Shown here piece after piece: positions 48,569 through 60,426 of a stretch of DNA of 64,000 bases (the first letter of the stretch is position 1; the number at the start of each line of letters is the position of its first letter). This DNA comes from Diplosphaera chodatii. Its lineage: Eukaryota; Chlorophyta; Trebouxiophyceae; Prasiolales; Stichococcaceae. Under the pieces are notes generated by a model that was given only the letters and a program-made list of their open reading frames with translations, searched no databases and was not told the origin of the DNA. Location of the stretch: assembly GCA_032358165.1 (NCBI GenBank), contig JAALGY010000034.1, positions 372,001 to 436,000 of the forward strand. Direction: 5' to 3'. The position numbers and the translations under genes are program-made.

Positions 48569-51500
48569 ATGGCTGCACCGCAGCTGGCAACATGGGTCAT
48601 CCTTGCGCTGCTCTTGTGTGCCGCTGCAGGTATGTCGGCAAGTAGCCTGACCACGCCAGTCCGTGCACACCTTCCTGAAGCAGCTCGGCATAACCGACTT
48701 GACCTTCCATGTTTCACATATCGCGACACGCCTAGTAGCGCTTGCAATTCATTACATACACATTGCGTGTCGAGTGGGCTCTCGTCGCGTACGTTGGCAA
48801 GCAGGGAGTGTTGACGCTGCTAGCTATGTCATGACCACTTTCCTGCCAGTTGTGACAAACTAATGAGTCGACAATACTAGCTATATATGCATCAGCCTAC
48901 GTACTAGGCTGTAGTACAGCCTGTGCAGCCTGTGAATGTCGAGGTACGAGTCGTTTATGCTGCCCTAGGCCAAGATGCCGTTGCCGGCCATGCCAGTCTG
49001 GTCATTCGCTACGTTACGGCTTCGGCCCATGCTAACGGCGCAGCATTACTGCTGCCACGTGTATCAGGAGCATAGTTCTAGTTTCTTGCCACATTCGGGG
49101 CACGCACGATCTAGTTGCTACACACATCGCTATATATATAGCGAACGCTGTCATTGATGTCATCTCGTGCTCATATTGGGTTTCAGGTAGCTGCAGCTTA
49201 CAGGCGCAGTCGTCGCCCTATCAATCTGCTGAAGAACGGCCCGTGGCTACTAGCCACGGTACGCATCGTGATACACTCAGGTGTTTTCGTTGCAGGCACC
49301 GCCTTTGGCAAGATGTCTGATGTCAACATCGACGATGCATACGCCGACCGGTCCGAGCACCCAGAAGGACGCAAGCTGCTGGTGGCCGCCTCTCACCCTC
49401 ACAGGTGGGTTTCATTGCAGCACCTGCATTGCAGGTCCCAACCTGGCTGCATGCTGTATCTGGTGGCCTGCTGCTGGACTCTGGACGCCATACCAGGATT
49501 GCACTCCACAGCGTGGGCACCACAAGGCACCTGCATGTCTGCTGCTAACCTCGAAGTGAGTTTGTATGCAGGTATCCCGTCGTGTTCAACAATGGCGGCG
49601 TCAACGCACTCAACCCCACCGACCAGCGGGCCACCTTCAAGAACGAGGGCGACGGTGCGCCACCACCCAGCAACCCTCCTGCTGGCTGTCACTCCCGCAT
49701 GGGTTTCCTGCAACGCTGCGTCTGTACTGACTGTCACCAGCCGAATGCTGTGCCTGGGCATATGCGGCAGGTGCCCTCATCAGTGGGCAGGGTGCATACA
49801 GCATGCTGCACTCCTGCAGAGTGGCCGCATGTGCATCCATGTTTGACAGACACGCACAAGTGGCGACGACAGCAGGCTTGCAGGTGCCGGAGGCTCATGT
49901 CGGGTTGTTGCATTGCAGCCAACAACCTGCCGAATACGCAGAACATGGCGACGGGTGGCGTGATTACCGGCAGCACCAAGAAATCCATTGTCAACACGGG
50001 CGGCGCCCAAGTCAACAATGCATACGCCAAACAGGGACGCAAGCTGCTGGTGGCCTCTCACCCTCGCAGGTGGGTTTCATGCAGCACCTGCATTGCAAGT
50101 TTCAACCTGGCTGCATGCTGTGTCTGGTGGCTTGCTGCTGGACTCTGGACGCCATACCAGGGTTGCACTGCAACGTGTGGGCACCACAACGCGCCTGCAT
50201 GTCTCTGCTCCTATTCTCGAAGTGAGTTTGTATGCAGGTATCCCTTCCTGTTCAACAATGGCGGCGTCAACGCACTCAACCCCACCGACCAGCGGGCCAC
50301 CTTCAAGAACGAGGGCGACGGTGCGCCACCACCCAGCAACCCTCCTGCTGGCTGTCACTCCCGCATGGGTTTCCTGCAACGCTGCGTCTGTACTGACTGT
50401 CACCAGCAAAATGCTGTGACTGGGCACATGCGGCATGGTGCCCTCAGTGGGCAGGGTGCATGCAGCCTGCTGCACTCCTGCAGAGTGGCCGCATGTGCAT
50501 CCATGTTTGACAGGTCACGCACAAGTGGCAAAGACGGCAGGCTTGCAGGTGCCTGAGGCTCATGTCGGGTTGTTGCATTGCAGCCAACAACCTGCCGAAT
50601 ACGCAGAACATGGCGACGGGTGGCGTGATTACCGGCAGCATCGACAAATCTCTTGTCAACACGGGCGGCGCCCAAGTCAACAATGCATACGCCAAACAGG
50701 GAGGACGCAAGCTGCTGGTGGCCTCTCGCCCTCGCAGGTGGGTTTCATTGCAGCACCTGCATTGCAGGTCCCAACCTGGCTGCATGCTGTATCTGGTGGC
50801 CTGCTGCTGGACTCTGTGGACGCCATACCAGGGTTGCACTGCAAAGCGTGGGCACCACAAGGCACCTGCATGTCTGCTGCTATTCTCGAAGTGAGTTTGT
50901 ATGCAGGTATCCCGTCGTGTTCAACAATGGCGGCGTCAACGCACTCAACCCCACCGACCAGCGGGCCACCTTCAAGAACAAGGGCGACGGTGCGCCATCA
51001 CTCAGAAACCCTCCTGCTGGCTGTCGCTCCCGCATGGGTTTCGTGCAACGCTGCGTCTGTACTGACTGTCACCAGCAAAATGCTGTGACTGGGCACATGC
51101 GGCATGGTGCCCTCAGTGGGCAGGGTGCATGCAGCCTGCTGCACTCCTGCAGAGTGGCCGCATGTGCATCCATGTTTGACAGGTCACGCACAAGTGGCAA
51201 AGACGGCAGGCTTGCAGGTGCCTGAGGCTCATGTCGGGTTGTTGCCTTGCAGCCAACAACCTGCCGAATACGCAGAACATGGCGACGGGTGGCGTGATTA
51301 CCGGCAGCACCAAGAAATCCATCGTCAACACGGGCGGCGCTCAATTCAACAATGCATACGCCGAACAGGGACGCAAGCTGCTGGTGGCCTACCCTCGCAG
51401 GTGGGTTTCATTGCAGCACCTGCATTGCAGGTCCCAACCTGGCTGCATGCTGTATCTGGTGGCCTGCTGCTGGACTCTGGACGCCATACCAGGATTGCAC

Positions 51501-52271
51501 TCTTAAGCGTGGGCACCACAACGCACCTGCATGTCTGCTGCTAAATAGAAGTGAGTTTGTTTGCAGTTACCCCGTCCTGTTCAACAATGGCGGCGTCAAT
51601 GCACTCAACCCCACCAACCAGCGGGCCACCTTCAAGAACGAGGGCGACGGTGCGCCACCACCCAGCAACCCTCCTGCTGGCTGCGCTCCCGCATGGGTTT
51701 CCTGCAACGCTGCGTCTGTGCTGACTGTCACCAGCCGAATGCTGTGACTGGGCACATGCGGCATGGTGCCCTCAGTGGGCAGGGTGCATGCAGCATGCTG
51801 CACGCCCGCAGAGTGGCCGCATGTGCATCCATGTTTGACAGGTCACGCACAAGTGGCAAAGACGGCAGGCTTGCAGGTGCCTGAGGCTCATGTCGGGTTG
51901 TTGCATTGCAGCCAACAACCTGCCGAATACGCAGAACATGGCGACGGGTGGCGTGTTGTCCGGCAGCACCAAGAAATCCATCGTCAACACGGGCGGCGCT
52001 CAATTCAACAATGCATACGCCGAACAGGGACGCAAGCTGCTCACTAGGTAAAGACCAGTGGCCAAGATAATCTGGTTATTTCTTGTTTGATTCATCTCCT
52101 TCTCGTTTCCTTCATGTGCTTTGCGTGCACGAACTATGGGAGCTGTTGTGAAAGCTATCATCTGCTGCTGCTCACTCCATCGAGTCCCTTGATAATAATT
52201 TTCCTGCCGTCTGTGTGTCTGTGTGCAGTGATAATGCAAAGGTCGCGGACAACCTTGTCCAGTTTGGCTGA
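48569..52271 (+). CDS. Secreted NNGG/GRKLL protein with four tandem modules
   Basis: Eleven exons close in frame to 377 residues: 48569-48629, 49296-49404, 49572-49654, 49919-50069, 50238-50320, 50584-50737, 50907-50989, 51253-51400, 51567-51649, 51912-52047 and 52229-52271. Exon 1 is a signal peptide (TWVILALLLCAAAG). Exon 2 gives DDAYADRSEHPEGRKLL. Four repeats follow, each of an A exon (YPVVFNNGGVNALNPTDQ .. FKNEGD) and a B exon (NNLPNTQNMATGGVITGS .. IVNTGGAQVNNAY .. GRKLL). The last exon adds SDNAKVADNLVQFG. All A exons are exactly 83 nt; B exons differ by single codons. The A donor GACG^GTGCGCC is chosen because it is intact in all four copies and aligns with the paralogues. Function unknown; secretion and repeat structure suggest a wall or matrix component. 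Confidence 0.8.
49572..52047 (+). repeat. Tandem array of ~665 bp exon-intron units
   Basis: Units begin at 49572, 50238, 50907 and 51567 (spacing 666, 669, 660); the fourth ends with its B exon at 52047. Introns are copied with exons: 262-264 bp after A, 166-169 bp after B. Copies are nearly identical in exons and introns, so duplication is recent or homogenised. Confidence 0.9.
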
Positions 52272-53079
52272 GATTGACGCCATCAAACCGAGGTGTGCGC
52301 CACACTCCTCATCCACCTTTCCAACAGAGTTACTGCCAACCCTGTTGCAAATTTTGCCTACCGAGTACCACCAACCTGCTGTTTTCCATGTACAGTTATA
52401 TATCGGCCACTCCGCAGAAGGAAGTGGAGTGGAAAGCCAGATGTATGGGTGTGTTAACCGATTGGGGTGTGGGGTTGTCGGAGATGCCTGAGATTTGAAT
52501 AGCACGTACGTAGCAGAAAGTGGACACATCCTCGATTTGAACAATCAACCATACATACATTCATAAACCTCTGGACATGACAATCGACCGCCAAGTACAT
52601 CCTGTACTAGTTGTTGATGTTGCACGTGCATGTGTACCACTTATACTCCTACAGTTCTGCATCAGCGTTGTGTAAGGATGGAGGGTAAGGAATAATGATG
52701 TCGGCTGGGCTGAAGATACCGTCATCAAGATAAAAATGTGTTGCAAATAACCACCATGCACCACAACCATACCTACAGACATTCAACTATTCTGTGAAGC
52801 ATGCATACCTAAACCCTAAAGCACAATAACGATTGGGTTGTTGATGCACGGCGAATTGTAGCACATTGTCCGTTACTGACAACTCTAACATTCACCCCAG
52901 GTTCACCCCCGGTCAGCAGTGAGCATTGATGTGTTTGCGGAAGACCTGCAAGCATCATGTAAAAAAAGCAATTTAGCGACAACAGCCGCATAGATCCCTC
53001 CCACATGCCATACTGGTTTAGTGGCGACCTCCATCAAATCAAAGCATCAAATCATGGTAATAACGTTACTGACATGTGT
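52272..53079. other. Intergenic, 3' side of the repeat gene
   Basis: No exon seen. AAACCCTAAA occurs once near 52811. Confidence 0.4.
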
Positions 53080-55660
53080 AGCCAGCGCTCAGGTACCACG
53101 AAAACTTTTGCCAACCGTAGGGACCTCACACATGCTTGTTGCGCAGGTGCACTCAATGTCACATTGACGATTGCACAACAGCCAATGTCACCAAGCAGTA
53201 GTGGCCCTTCGCTCACCTTACGACAATGCGTGCAATTAGCTCAGCTTGCCACCCCATCATCATGTTATTTCTAGTGCACGCCTGCGGTGCACAGTGTGTG
53301 TCGGATATGCACCACAGTGTTGCTTGATGCAGTGCTCAGCACGTGTGTAAAACATCTACCATCGGCAATGCAACCCTAAATTTAATAGTGCACGTGAAAA
53401 AACTTTTGGATCAGGATGTGTCACGTGCAGCAGCTGGGGCACATAAGTGTATATATATCATCGATGCATTCTGTGATGTGACGTGACGTCGATCAGATAG
53501 GGCATCACTAGCAGGGCGTAACATCTTCTGACTGGGCATCACCTTGGCTACTGCTTTGGAACCTAGTCAGCAGAGTGCGATCAGGCTGTTCCGGATGATG
53601 CCTTGCACTTGTCAGAGACTGAATAATGGCATCTTGAGGACAAATGGTTGCTGTGCGACAAACAATACGTGGTTGCACACTCTGACCCCCCATGATGTGT
53701 CGCTTAGGTGCAGTGAATTCTGCAGGAGCGGTGGCGGCATGACCGCCACAATCACCGTGAAGCAATGCGAGGACCGTGCTCAGCACACCGACAGGCATAT
53801 CATCGATGAGCCGGTGGGTCCACATGATTGACAGAAGAGACGGTGTATTTGGTGGGTCACCAGTGCAGCTAAAGTGTGCGCCGATGGACATTAGTGCAGA
53901 TAACCTGTAGCATGGTAGCATATACATCATTTTGACACCAGAAGTCAAGGTGGCCAACATGTGGTGTGTGCCTGTCATCTTAGTGCACATGGTGTGCTGG
54001 GTAGTTCAAGACATCACCTGCTAGAGGTACAGCACGCCTTGACCAAGGTGCCACAATTCGCTGATGCCTTCGTCCAGGAAGTATGCAGAATCCACCCCCT
54101 GGCTACTGCTTCACTAAGATCTTAGTCAGGCACGACAAAGTTGCTGCCGAAAATTACGATGAGCTGCTTCATGCCATGCATGGCTCTCTGATCCTCACGA
54201 GTTTGAACCCAAATGCTTGCTTGTTGCACAAATGCAGTCGACATCACATTGGCGCATGGTGGTGTCGATGGCTGCAATACATCACAACCGAGCGATGGAC
54301 TTCCGATCATCTCCATGACAGTGCGTAACGCTAAAAGAGCTTGCAACGGCTATCGTATTGCCTGAACCATTGGCATAGCATGTTACAATGCTCCATTGCA
54401 TCATGTTTGTAATGCAACAGTGTTGCAAATAGCAGTTGACAACTTCGGTGCATGGAAGATTGGATCGATCAAGATGTTTTATTGCGCCAAGCAATTCGTT
54501 GCGGCATGTGCAACGTATGTGGCCATTGTCATTCTCTGTTGCGGATCAGATGAGGCATCACAGCCAGGGGTCTAGTTTCCTCTGACGGGGTTGACCTTGG
54601 CTATGACCCTGCAACCTGGTTAGCAAGTTGCGGTCCCCTTCTGATTGATGCCTGGCCAGCAAGACAACGTTGCCGTTTGACGAGGAGTGTCCACACAGGA
54701 TTTGCATTGTAAACATTTGTGTACCAGGTTTACCTTTACAAACTTGTTGAAATTATCGTACAGATGCAGCCAGCGGCGCCATGGCCGCCATTGTTGTGGA
54801 GCAGTGTATTTGTGCTCGGCCGGTAATACGCATCCACCACACAAGCCAGTAAGATTCCATCTTCTTCTAAATCTGAACCAAGAGTGAACTGATGCAGTGT
54901 CAACATATATATGCATGCTTCTGGTTGCGGGCGCAATGTTATGCCACCATGCCATTTAGCTAGGGCATCAACAAGTAGGGGCAGCTGGCAATGACAAGTT
55001 TTCATTCTGGATAGTGCCGTGGAACCTTGCCGACAGCTTGCGACCCTCTCCTTGGTCCTGCCTGGCTGGCAATGTACAGTAGCATCGAATGTTGACGAGA
55101 CATGGTCGCGGTAAGATGCACAATAATACCTTTGCTTTACACCCTGACCCCAGGTGCTATGTCACTTCGATGCAGTGGCGTCTGCAAGGATGGCGGCTCC
55201 ACCACCGCCATCATTGTGAAGCAGTGCGTGGGCTGTCATCAACAATTTCGACAGGCACGTCTTTAGCTGGTGAAGTCGATCATCTGACGACACCAGCAGG
55301 CGAATGACCACCAGTCTGCATTTTCTGCCGTAGGCACTGTACATACATGATGCATGTGTGTAAAATGCAGTTAGTGACAGGCTTTACTAAGGTAATCACA
55401 TGTTGATGTTTTACTGCTGATCTGCCATCCGTTCTAGACATACAGTCGTCTTGCTGGTATGCTTCGATGCATCAATTTTAACACTTTCAATCTCGCTAAA
55501 AGGCATGAAATCCAACTGGTCGTGCACACAGCCACTCCCTGCCAGGCAGCAACGTATCATTATGTGCATGTGCGGTGTGTCTGCAGGTGCTCGTCACGTG
55601 GCGGCGTGGCTGGCAAGGTTCCTGATGCCATCGAGTTGGCAGCTTGTGTGATCACACGTT
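53080..55660 (+). repeat. Degenerate repeats with Gly-rich / VKQC-type exon remnants
   Basis: After CAG acceptors on the plus strand, related short frames recur: ALNVTLTIAQQ (53143), SGGGMTATITVKQC (53725), SGAMAAIVVEQC (54765) and GGSTTAIIVKQC (55185), with a looser CSSRGGVAGK (55588). Flanking words recur too, such as a GGAACCT/AGCAAGTTGCGACC-like stretch before three of them. They may be exons of one repetitive gene or decayed copies. No start, stop or continuous chain could be fixed. Confidence 0.4.
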
Positions 55661-57103
55661 TTTTGTGAGCTGGTATGCCAAGCGCAGTTGAGATACGGTC
55701 ACGATATATATGTGCTTCCCCTGCTTCCAGCTGTCGTACGCATGCAGCTGTAGCTGTCCTGGAACAGAAAATCTTACACCTTTTGCTATGGCGCAATAAT
55801 GGTCTGATACCATCATTACCTCTGATGCTGAGCTGGCTTCGGGTTTTGACCTGCGCGGGTACGGCTACTTTGAAGCCATGCCCAAGGGTGGCCGTCCCTT
55901 CACATGCGTGAACGCATGGACGCTGGAACAATGCGTGCTAGCTTGATCGATCAAGATGTCTGCACCGAATCCCAACAACTCATATGATAGTGTCGCAGGC
56001 ATTTGTTGTACAGGCGTTGCCTGCCATGCTACTTCGTGCATAGCTTGTGTCAGCATTATTCCTGAAAATGATACGACAATACGATGTGCATCAGCTTGAG
56101 CAATCGAGCTATTAGGACTGCACCTGCATCACCGCTTTAGTTGATTGTTTTCACAGCAAGCATCTTTAACGGTCAACTGGAATTGTGTGCCAAGTGTCAC
56201 ATGGAGACCTTTTATTTGGGTATCCCCGACTGGATCCGCATTTTGTCGACAGAAAAATTCACAGAAAAATTGCAAGAGAGTGGATGTGATGCAAAACCAT
56301 AGATGACGGCGTTGTGAGACCAGGTTGAGGTTTTTCTGCCATATATGTGTTGTGGCACGTGACCTATCTGCCACATACAGCAGTCAGTGTCCACGCACTG
56401 TATGTGTCAGACCGATGGCTATCAAAGTGCAGTCTGGTTCCGCATGGCATGTCATACTGCGATGCAACTCGCTCCAAACCTCAACAATGCTTACACATGA
56501 GGCTCGAGGGGCTGAAAGCACTGGCGATCAGTGTTTAAATTCCAATCCTGAACATCCAAAGCTGCCTAGGTAGTCCCTGAAATAAAGCATAGAGTGGACC
56601 AAGCTGAATGCATGATGGAAGGGACCTGATCCCTTAAAAAGCAAATATGCCCGTGCATTCATTTCAAATATGCGAACCAAACCTCTTACTTCAATACTGC
56701 TTCAATGTCTGTCCAGCATCACTGACCAATTGTGCAGCGGGGTACACATGCTGTGCAGCAGCTCTGCATGTTGTGTGGTATGTTCGTGACCCTCGCCTTC
56801 CCACTACTTATAGTAGTCGCAGCCGCTGATCACCTAGGTGCTGGCAGGCCTGCCAGCAGACGCCATACCTGTCATCAGACTACAGCGCACTGTTTGTTCT
56901 TCAAGGGTATGAGCTCGGTAGGCAGCAGGCTATGCAACTGAGCAATGAACACTCAAACAGTACCCAGTGGTGGTGAGCGAAGGCAGTAAACGTTGGCCCA
57001 GTGCCACTGACCTGCATCGATGCTCACATGCAGCTGCAGGCAGCTTGAACAGCTGTTGAGCTTCACACCTGGACTGGCATCACCTGGAGCCTCGGCATGT
57101 GTA
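55661..57103. other. Unassigned spacer
   Basis: A plus frame near 55850-55925 (GYGYFEAMPKGGRP .. WTLEQC) ends in EQC and may be one more remnant of the preceding repeats. Otherwise nothing supported. Confidence 0.3.
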
Positions 57104-60014
57104 TCAGGTTGGGGTAGATGCCGGTGTTGCGGAAGCCATGCGTCGTCTGCCAATGTAGGAAGCCGTGGCTCCCGCAGATGACGAGCTTGAGGATGACGAT
57201 GAGGAAGCAGCAGAGGAAGCCGCGGCACCCGTATTCGATGAGTACGACGATGTTGATGGGGACGACCATGCCGATGTGCAGGAGGACCCGTCGCAGGACG
57301 CCTGCTGGCCGGGGGAGCCGGTCGATGAAGGTGACGATGAGGACGCCGCTGATGACGGTGATGAAGACGTGGAAGTCGACCAGTCTGGGGATGGCGATGG
57401 GGAGCTCCAGCTGCTTGGAGAGGGCGAGGGTGTGGGTGAAGACCAGTCTGAAGACCAGTCCGGAGACCAGCCTGGAGCGTGGTCGGATGCAGGGGGCGGC
57501 GGCGGCGGCGGCGGGGACGATGCCGCCGGCTGGCTGTCGGTCGTGGGAGATGGTGTGGGCGACTGCGTGGGCTGGTCCACAGCTGGCGGCGGGGGCGGGG
57601 GCGACGCAGTGGGCGAATTTGTGGGCTGCTGGCTGGGGCCAGTGGACGCTGCACATCGACAATATGCACATCTGCTTGTTCAGGTGGCAGCTGGGTTGCG
57701 TTGATCACCCTTAGCAATGATGCTAGGGCTCTAAAAGTTTTCCACTGATAGCTGCCAAGTCTGGCGTCGCGAGTCAAAGTGCACCTGATGCGTCAGAGGA
57801 AGAGGTCGATGCAGAGGCCACAGCCGTTGCAGAGCCGCCAGAAGCAGAGGCTGCGGCGGAAGCAGCGGCGTCCGGCGCAGGGGAGGGCGAGGGAGATGGC
57901 GATGGCAGCGGCTGGTCGGCCGAAGAGGGGAACACCGCCTGATCGCCGTATGTGGTGGGATACCTGCAGGTTGGTTGATGTGGTAGCATCTGCATGGGAC
58001 CTAAACGTGTGCAGCACTTCAAATGCCCATTTAGCAAAGGCAGTTCAGAAACTGGAGGAAACAGCCAGGACAAACGCAAACGGATTGTTGGCTTACCAGG
58101 AGCTGCTGGGCCAGCCAGAGGGGTAGCCAATTGGCCCCAGGTTCTGTTCAGGCTTGTGTGTGCAGGGCACCCGCCTGTAAGATTGGTTGTTTCTCAGCCC
58201 ACAGCATGGGATGTGACACAAGAGATGCAAGGGGTTGTGGTGCTCAAGCTTGGAGGAGGTGGGCATGAGCAATGGGCAGGGTTTGCAGAGTATGTTGACA
58301 GAAGCAGTACACAGTTGCACCGATAGTTGATGGCGATGACACCATTGCTGGGGTTTGCGAACTTCTGGAACGCCCTGCAGCGTTCAATATAGCTTTTGTT
58401 CACAACTCGTATGCAAGTCAAACACCAAAACAAAGTGGCAGCAGCTGAGCAGGACCAGCAGGCAGCTCACCAGTAGGACAGGTCAAAGTGCGTCATATCA
58501 CCGCAGCACCACCTGCCCAGTACATGAAGCAGAAGCTCTTGACTCTTGACACGCAGCAGCTGATGCCATTCTGCAGTCGACAGCGGCAGTCCATGCACAT
58601 GTAGCATTGAGCGCTGCTGCTGCCCTTTTATTGGAATAATAGTTGGACGGGTAGTGGCACGGGCAGCTGTCGATTATTTTCACGACCATGGACCCGCTGG
58701 TCGAGGCGCATGCAGAGGAGCGGTACAGGGTGGCTCCGTATGCGTCCTGTATATATGTTGCATGGATCATGTCAGGGCCATTCAGGAACGTGCTACTCAG
58801 TCAGGGTGCTTGCATGCTGATGGTCATGCTAATATGGTGGTCACTGGCTGCAGCCTACCGAGAAGTCGCGGTTGGCACACTGAAACTCGTAGCAGCGCCT
58901 GCAACAAACAGACAAGTTCGAATGGCTGCATGCTATGCTGGGCCAGCTGCAGAACAGCAAACGAGTGTCAATCAACGACCATGCAGGCAGCACACCCGCA
59001 GCTGCTGGTGTACTCGGGGTTCACGTCCGAGATTGCCGCAACCTGCAATACATGTCCGCAGAAATTTTATTCCTCGTATGACGACAGTGGTATCAAGGGC
59101 CGGGCAACACAAGGAAACGACTCAGGAAGAGATAAAGCAGGCTGACCTGCAGGCCCTGACCACCCCACGAGTTGGGATCAACATTGCCAAATGCACAGGC
59201 AGCCATATTGATATCCATGCCTGCAAGGTAGTCCAATCCACATGGTCAGGCATTCAGCAGGTGCAAGTTGCAACAGTATCGCCATGAAGACAACATGCAT
59301 GCCTACCATCGTGGTTATAGGCAGCTGTTGCCCTCGCTGGCTGCCAGGACCCAAAGCTGCGGCGGGCAATGCGGGGCGTGAGGCACAGTCAGATACATCT
59401 TCGGGACCAAGGCTACAGAGGATGCATTCTGGCATCAGGCGAATACGCTGCCAGGACAGATGTCATCATGGCATGACCCTCACCTCGTGGCATTGCTGGG
59501 GTCCTGATTCGCATACCGATTTGGCCTGCAGATCACGCATGCAACACCAAATGAACACATGCAGGTAAGTCTCAACAAGATAGACGACAGCATGATGCAC
59601 TCGGCATAGTAGAAAGGGTTACATCTGTGACGAACCAGTTGGGGTCGTTCATTGGGTCGTCTGCAATGCATGAAACACTACTGGGTCAGTCTTTTCACGC
59701 CTGACCACGACAGCCATTTGCAGCATGCATGTCGCAGCAGAGCACTGCTGAGGGGCGTGGTGTGCAGCTGCCACTGCATGCTTGTTGGCTGTACAATTCC
59801 ATGCATGCATTTGGTAGACTGTCACACATGACGTGGGGCACCCTGAAAGCTGTGAAGAATTGATCAGTGCTGCCCCTCAGGCGGGTGTGCTGTGTGGGCG
59901 CTCACATTGTGACAGATGGCGGCGTGACAGGCACGTTGCTGATGTGCCGCTCATGGCCACGGCCACCAGCAGCACGACCGTTAGCGTCGCTGAAGCTGTC
60001 GTTGATGCAGTCAT
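57104..60014 (-). CDS. Expansin-like protein with Ser/Pro-rich wall tail
   Basis: Likely loosens or binds cell-wall polysaccharide. Exons: 60014-59906 (signal peptide), 59660-59623, one or more unresolved, then 59220-59147, 59042-58996, 58898-58859, 58746-58625, 58512-58471, 58374-58321, 58174-58097, 57963-57785 and 57648-57104. The double-psi barrel is clear: AACAFGNV, AAISDVNPEYTSSCGRCYE, MVVKIIDSCPCHYPSNYY, RWCCGDMTHFDLSYW, NGVIAINYRRVPC. A ~250-residue tail follows with SPSPSPSP, PPPPPP, many Ser and a Ser10 run, as in hydroxyproline-rich glycoproteins. At 58625 the expected donor reads AAAAG^GGCAGC, not GT; a canonical GT lies 22 bases upstream and would drop SNYYSNK and part of Arg. The acidic open frame on the other strand (57165-57704) is a shadow of the tail. 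Confidence 0.85.
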
Positions 60015-60189
60015 GGTCTGCTCTCCCTGCATGCATGTGGCGCTGTTGCACTACTATTGCATGTGCACCACTGCACGCTGACCCTCTTGTGCAACACACA
60101 AATGCGACAACCTGCTGGACACTGTGAACTGAACGAAGCATAGAGCAGGTGTCGCAAGTGCATGAAGCTCGCAAACAGCAGAGACGCAG

Positions 60190-60426
60190 CAACCACCGGC
60201 GGCGGAAGCTGTCCAGAGGCAGGGCCAGTCTGACCCACCGTGCGAAGCCTGCTGCAGTGTGATTCAAGCAGGCGAACTCCACGAAGTTTGCCAAGCTGTG
60301 TTCAATAGCTTCAACGACGAGCGACTGAGCCCGATCCTCGCTGCGTTGCGCAATCAGCTGCAGGCCGCCTGTGACTCCGACTGCCTGACCAACCTTGCTT
60401 CAAGACAGGCAGCCGCTGCTCTCTGA
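60190..60426 (+). CDS. Terminal exon of an unknown six-Cys protein
   Basis: After a CGCAG acceptor at 60189 an open frame of 78 codons runs to TGA. It encodes a Gln/Pro start, CEACCSVIQAGELHEVCQAV, an amphipathic helix DERLSPILAALRNQLQ and AACDSDCLTNLASRQ. Six Cys and predicted helices resemble saposin-like or other small disulfide folds, but no family is certain. It would be the last exon; upstream exons would have to lie within or opposite the first expansin's 5' region and were not found. Confidence 0.4.
   Translation, partial: QPPAAEAVQRQGQSDPPCEACCSVIQAGELHEVCQAVFNSFNDERLSPILAALRNQLQAACDSDCLTNLASRQAAAAL

Noticed and set aside
49655..49687. Longer A exon ending at a GT before CACTCC (Pro/Asn-rich extension)
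   Set aside because: That GT is missing in the fourth copy, while the donor GACG^GTGCGCC is intact in all four and gives the same junction as the paralogues.
53508..53990. 160-codon minus-strand frame
   Set aside because: Low-complexity composition without domain signs; the plus strand shows repeat-related frames with acceptors.
57165..57704. Long acidic open frame on the plus strand (many Asp/Glu)
   Set aside because: It is the exact antisense of the Ser/Pro-rich expansin tail; GC-rich Ser codons read backwards give Asp/Glu/Gly. The minus frame continues in phase from conserved expansin exons.
59242..59435. Hydrophobic minus-strand start (MHVVFMAILLQLAP) as the first expansin's signal peptide
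   Set aside because: No donor in the required phase joins it to the exon at 59220; the signal-peptide exon at 60014-59906 fits phase with the next exon, so it was preferred.
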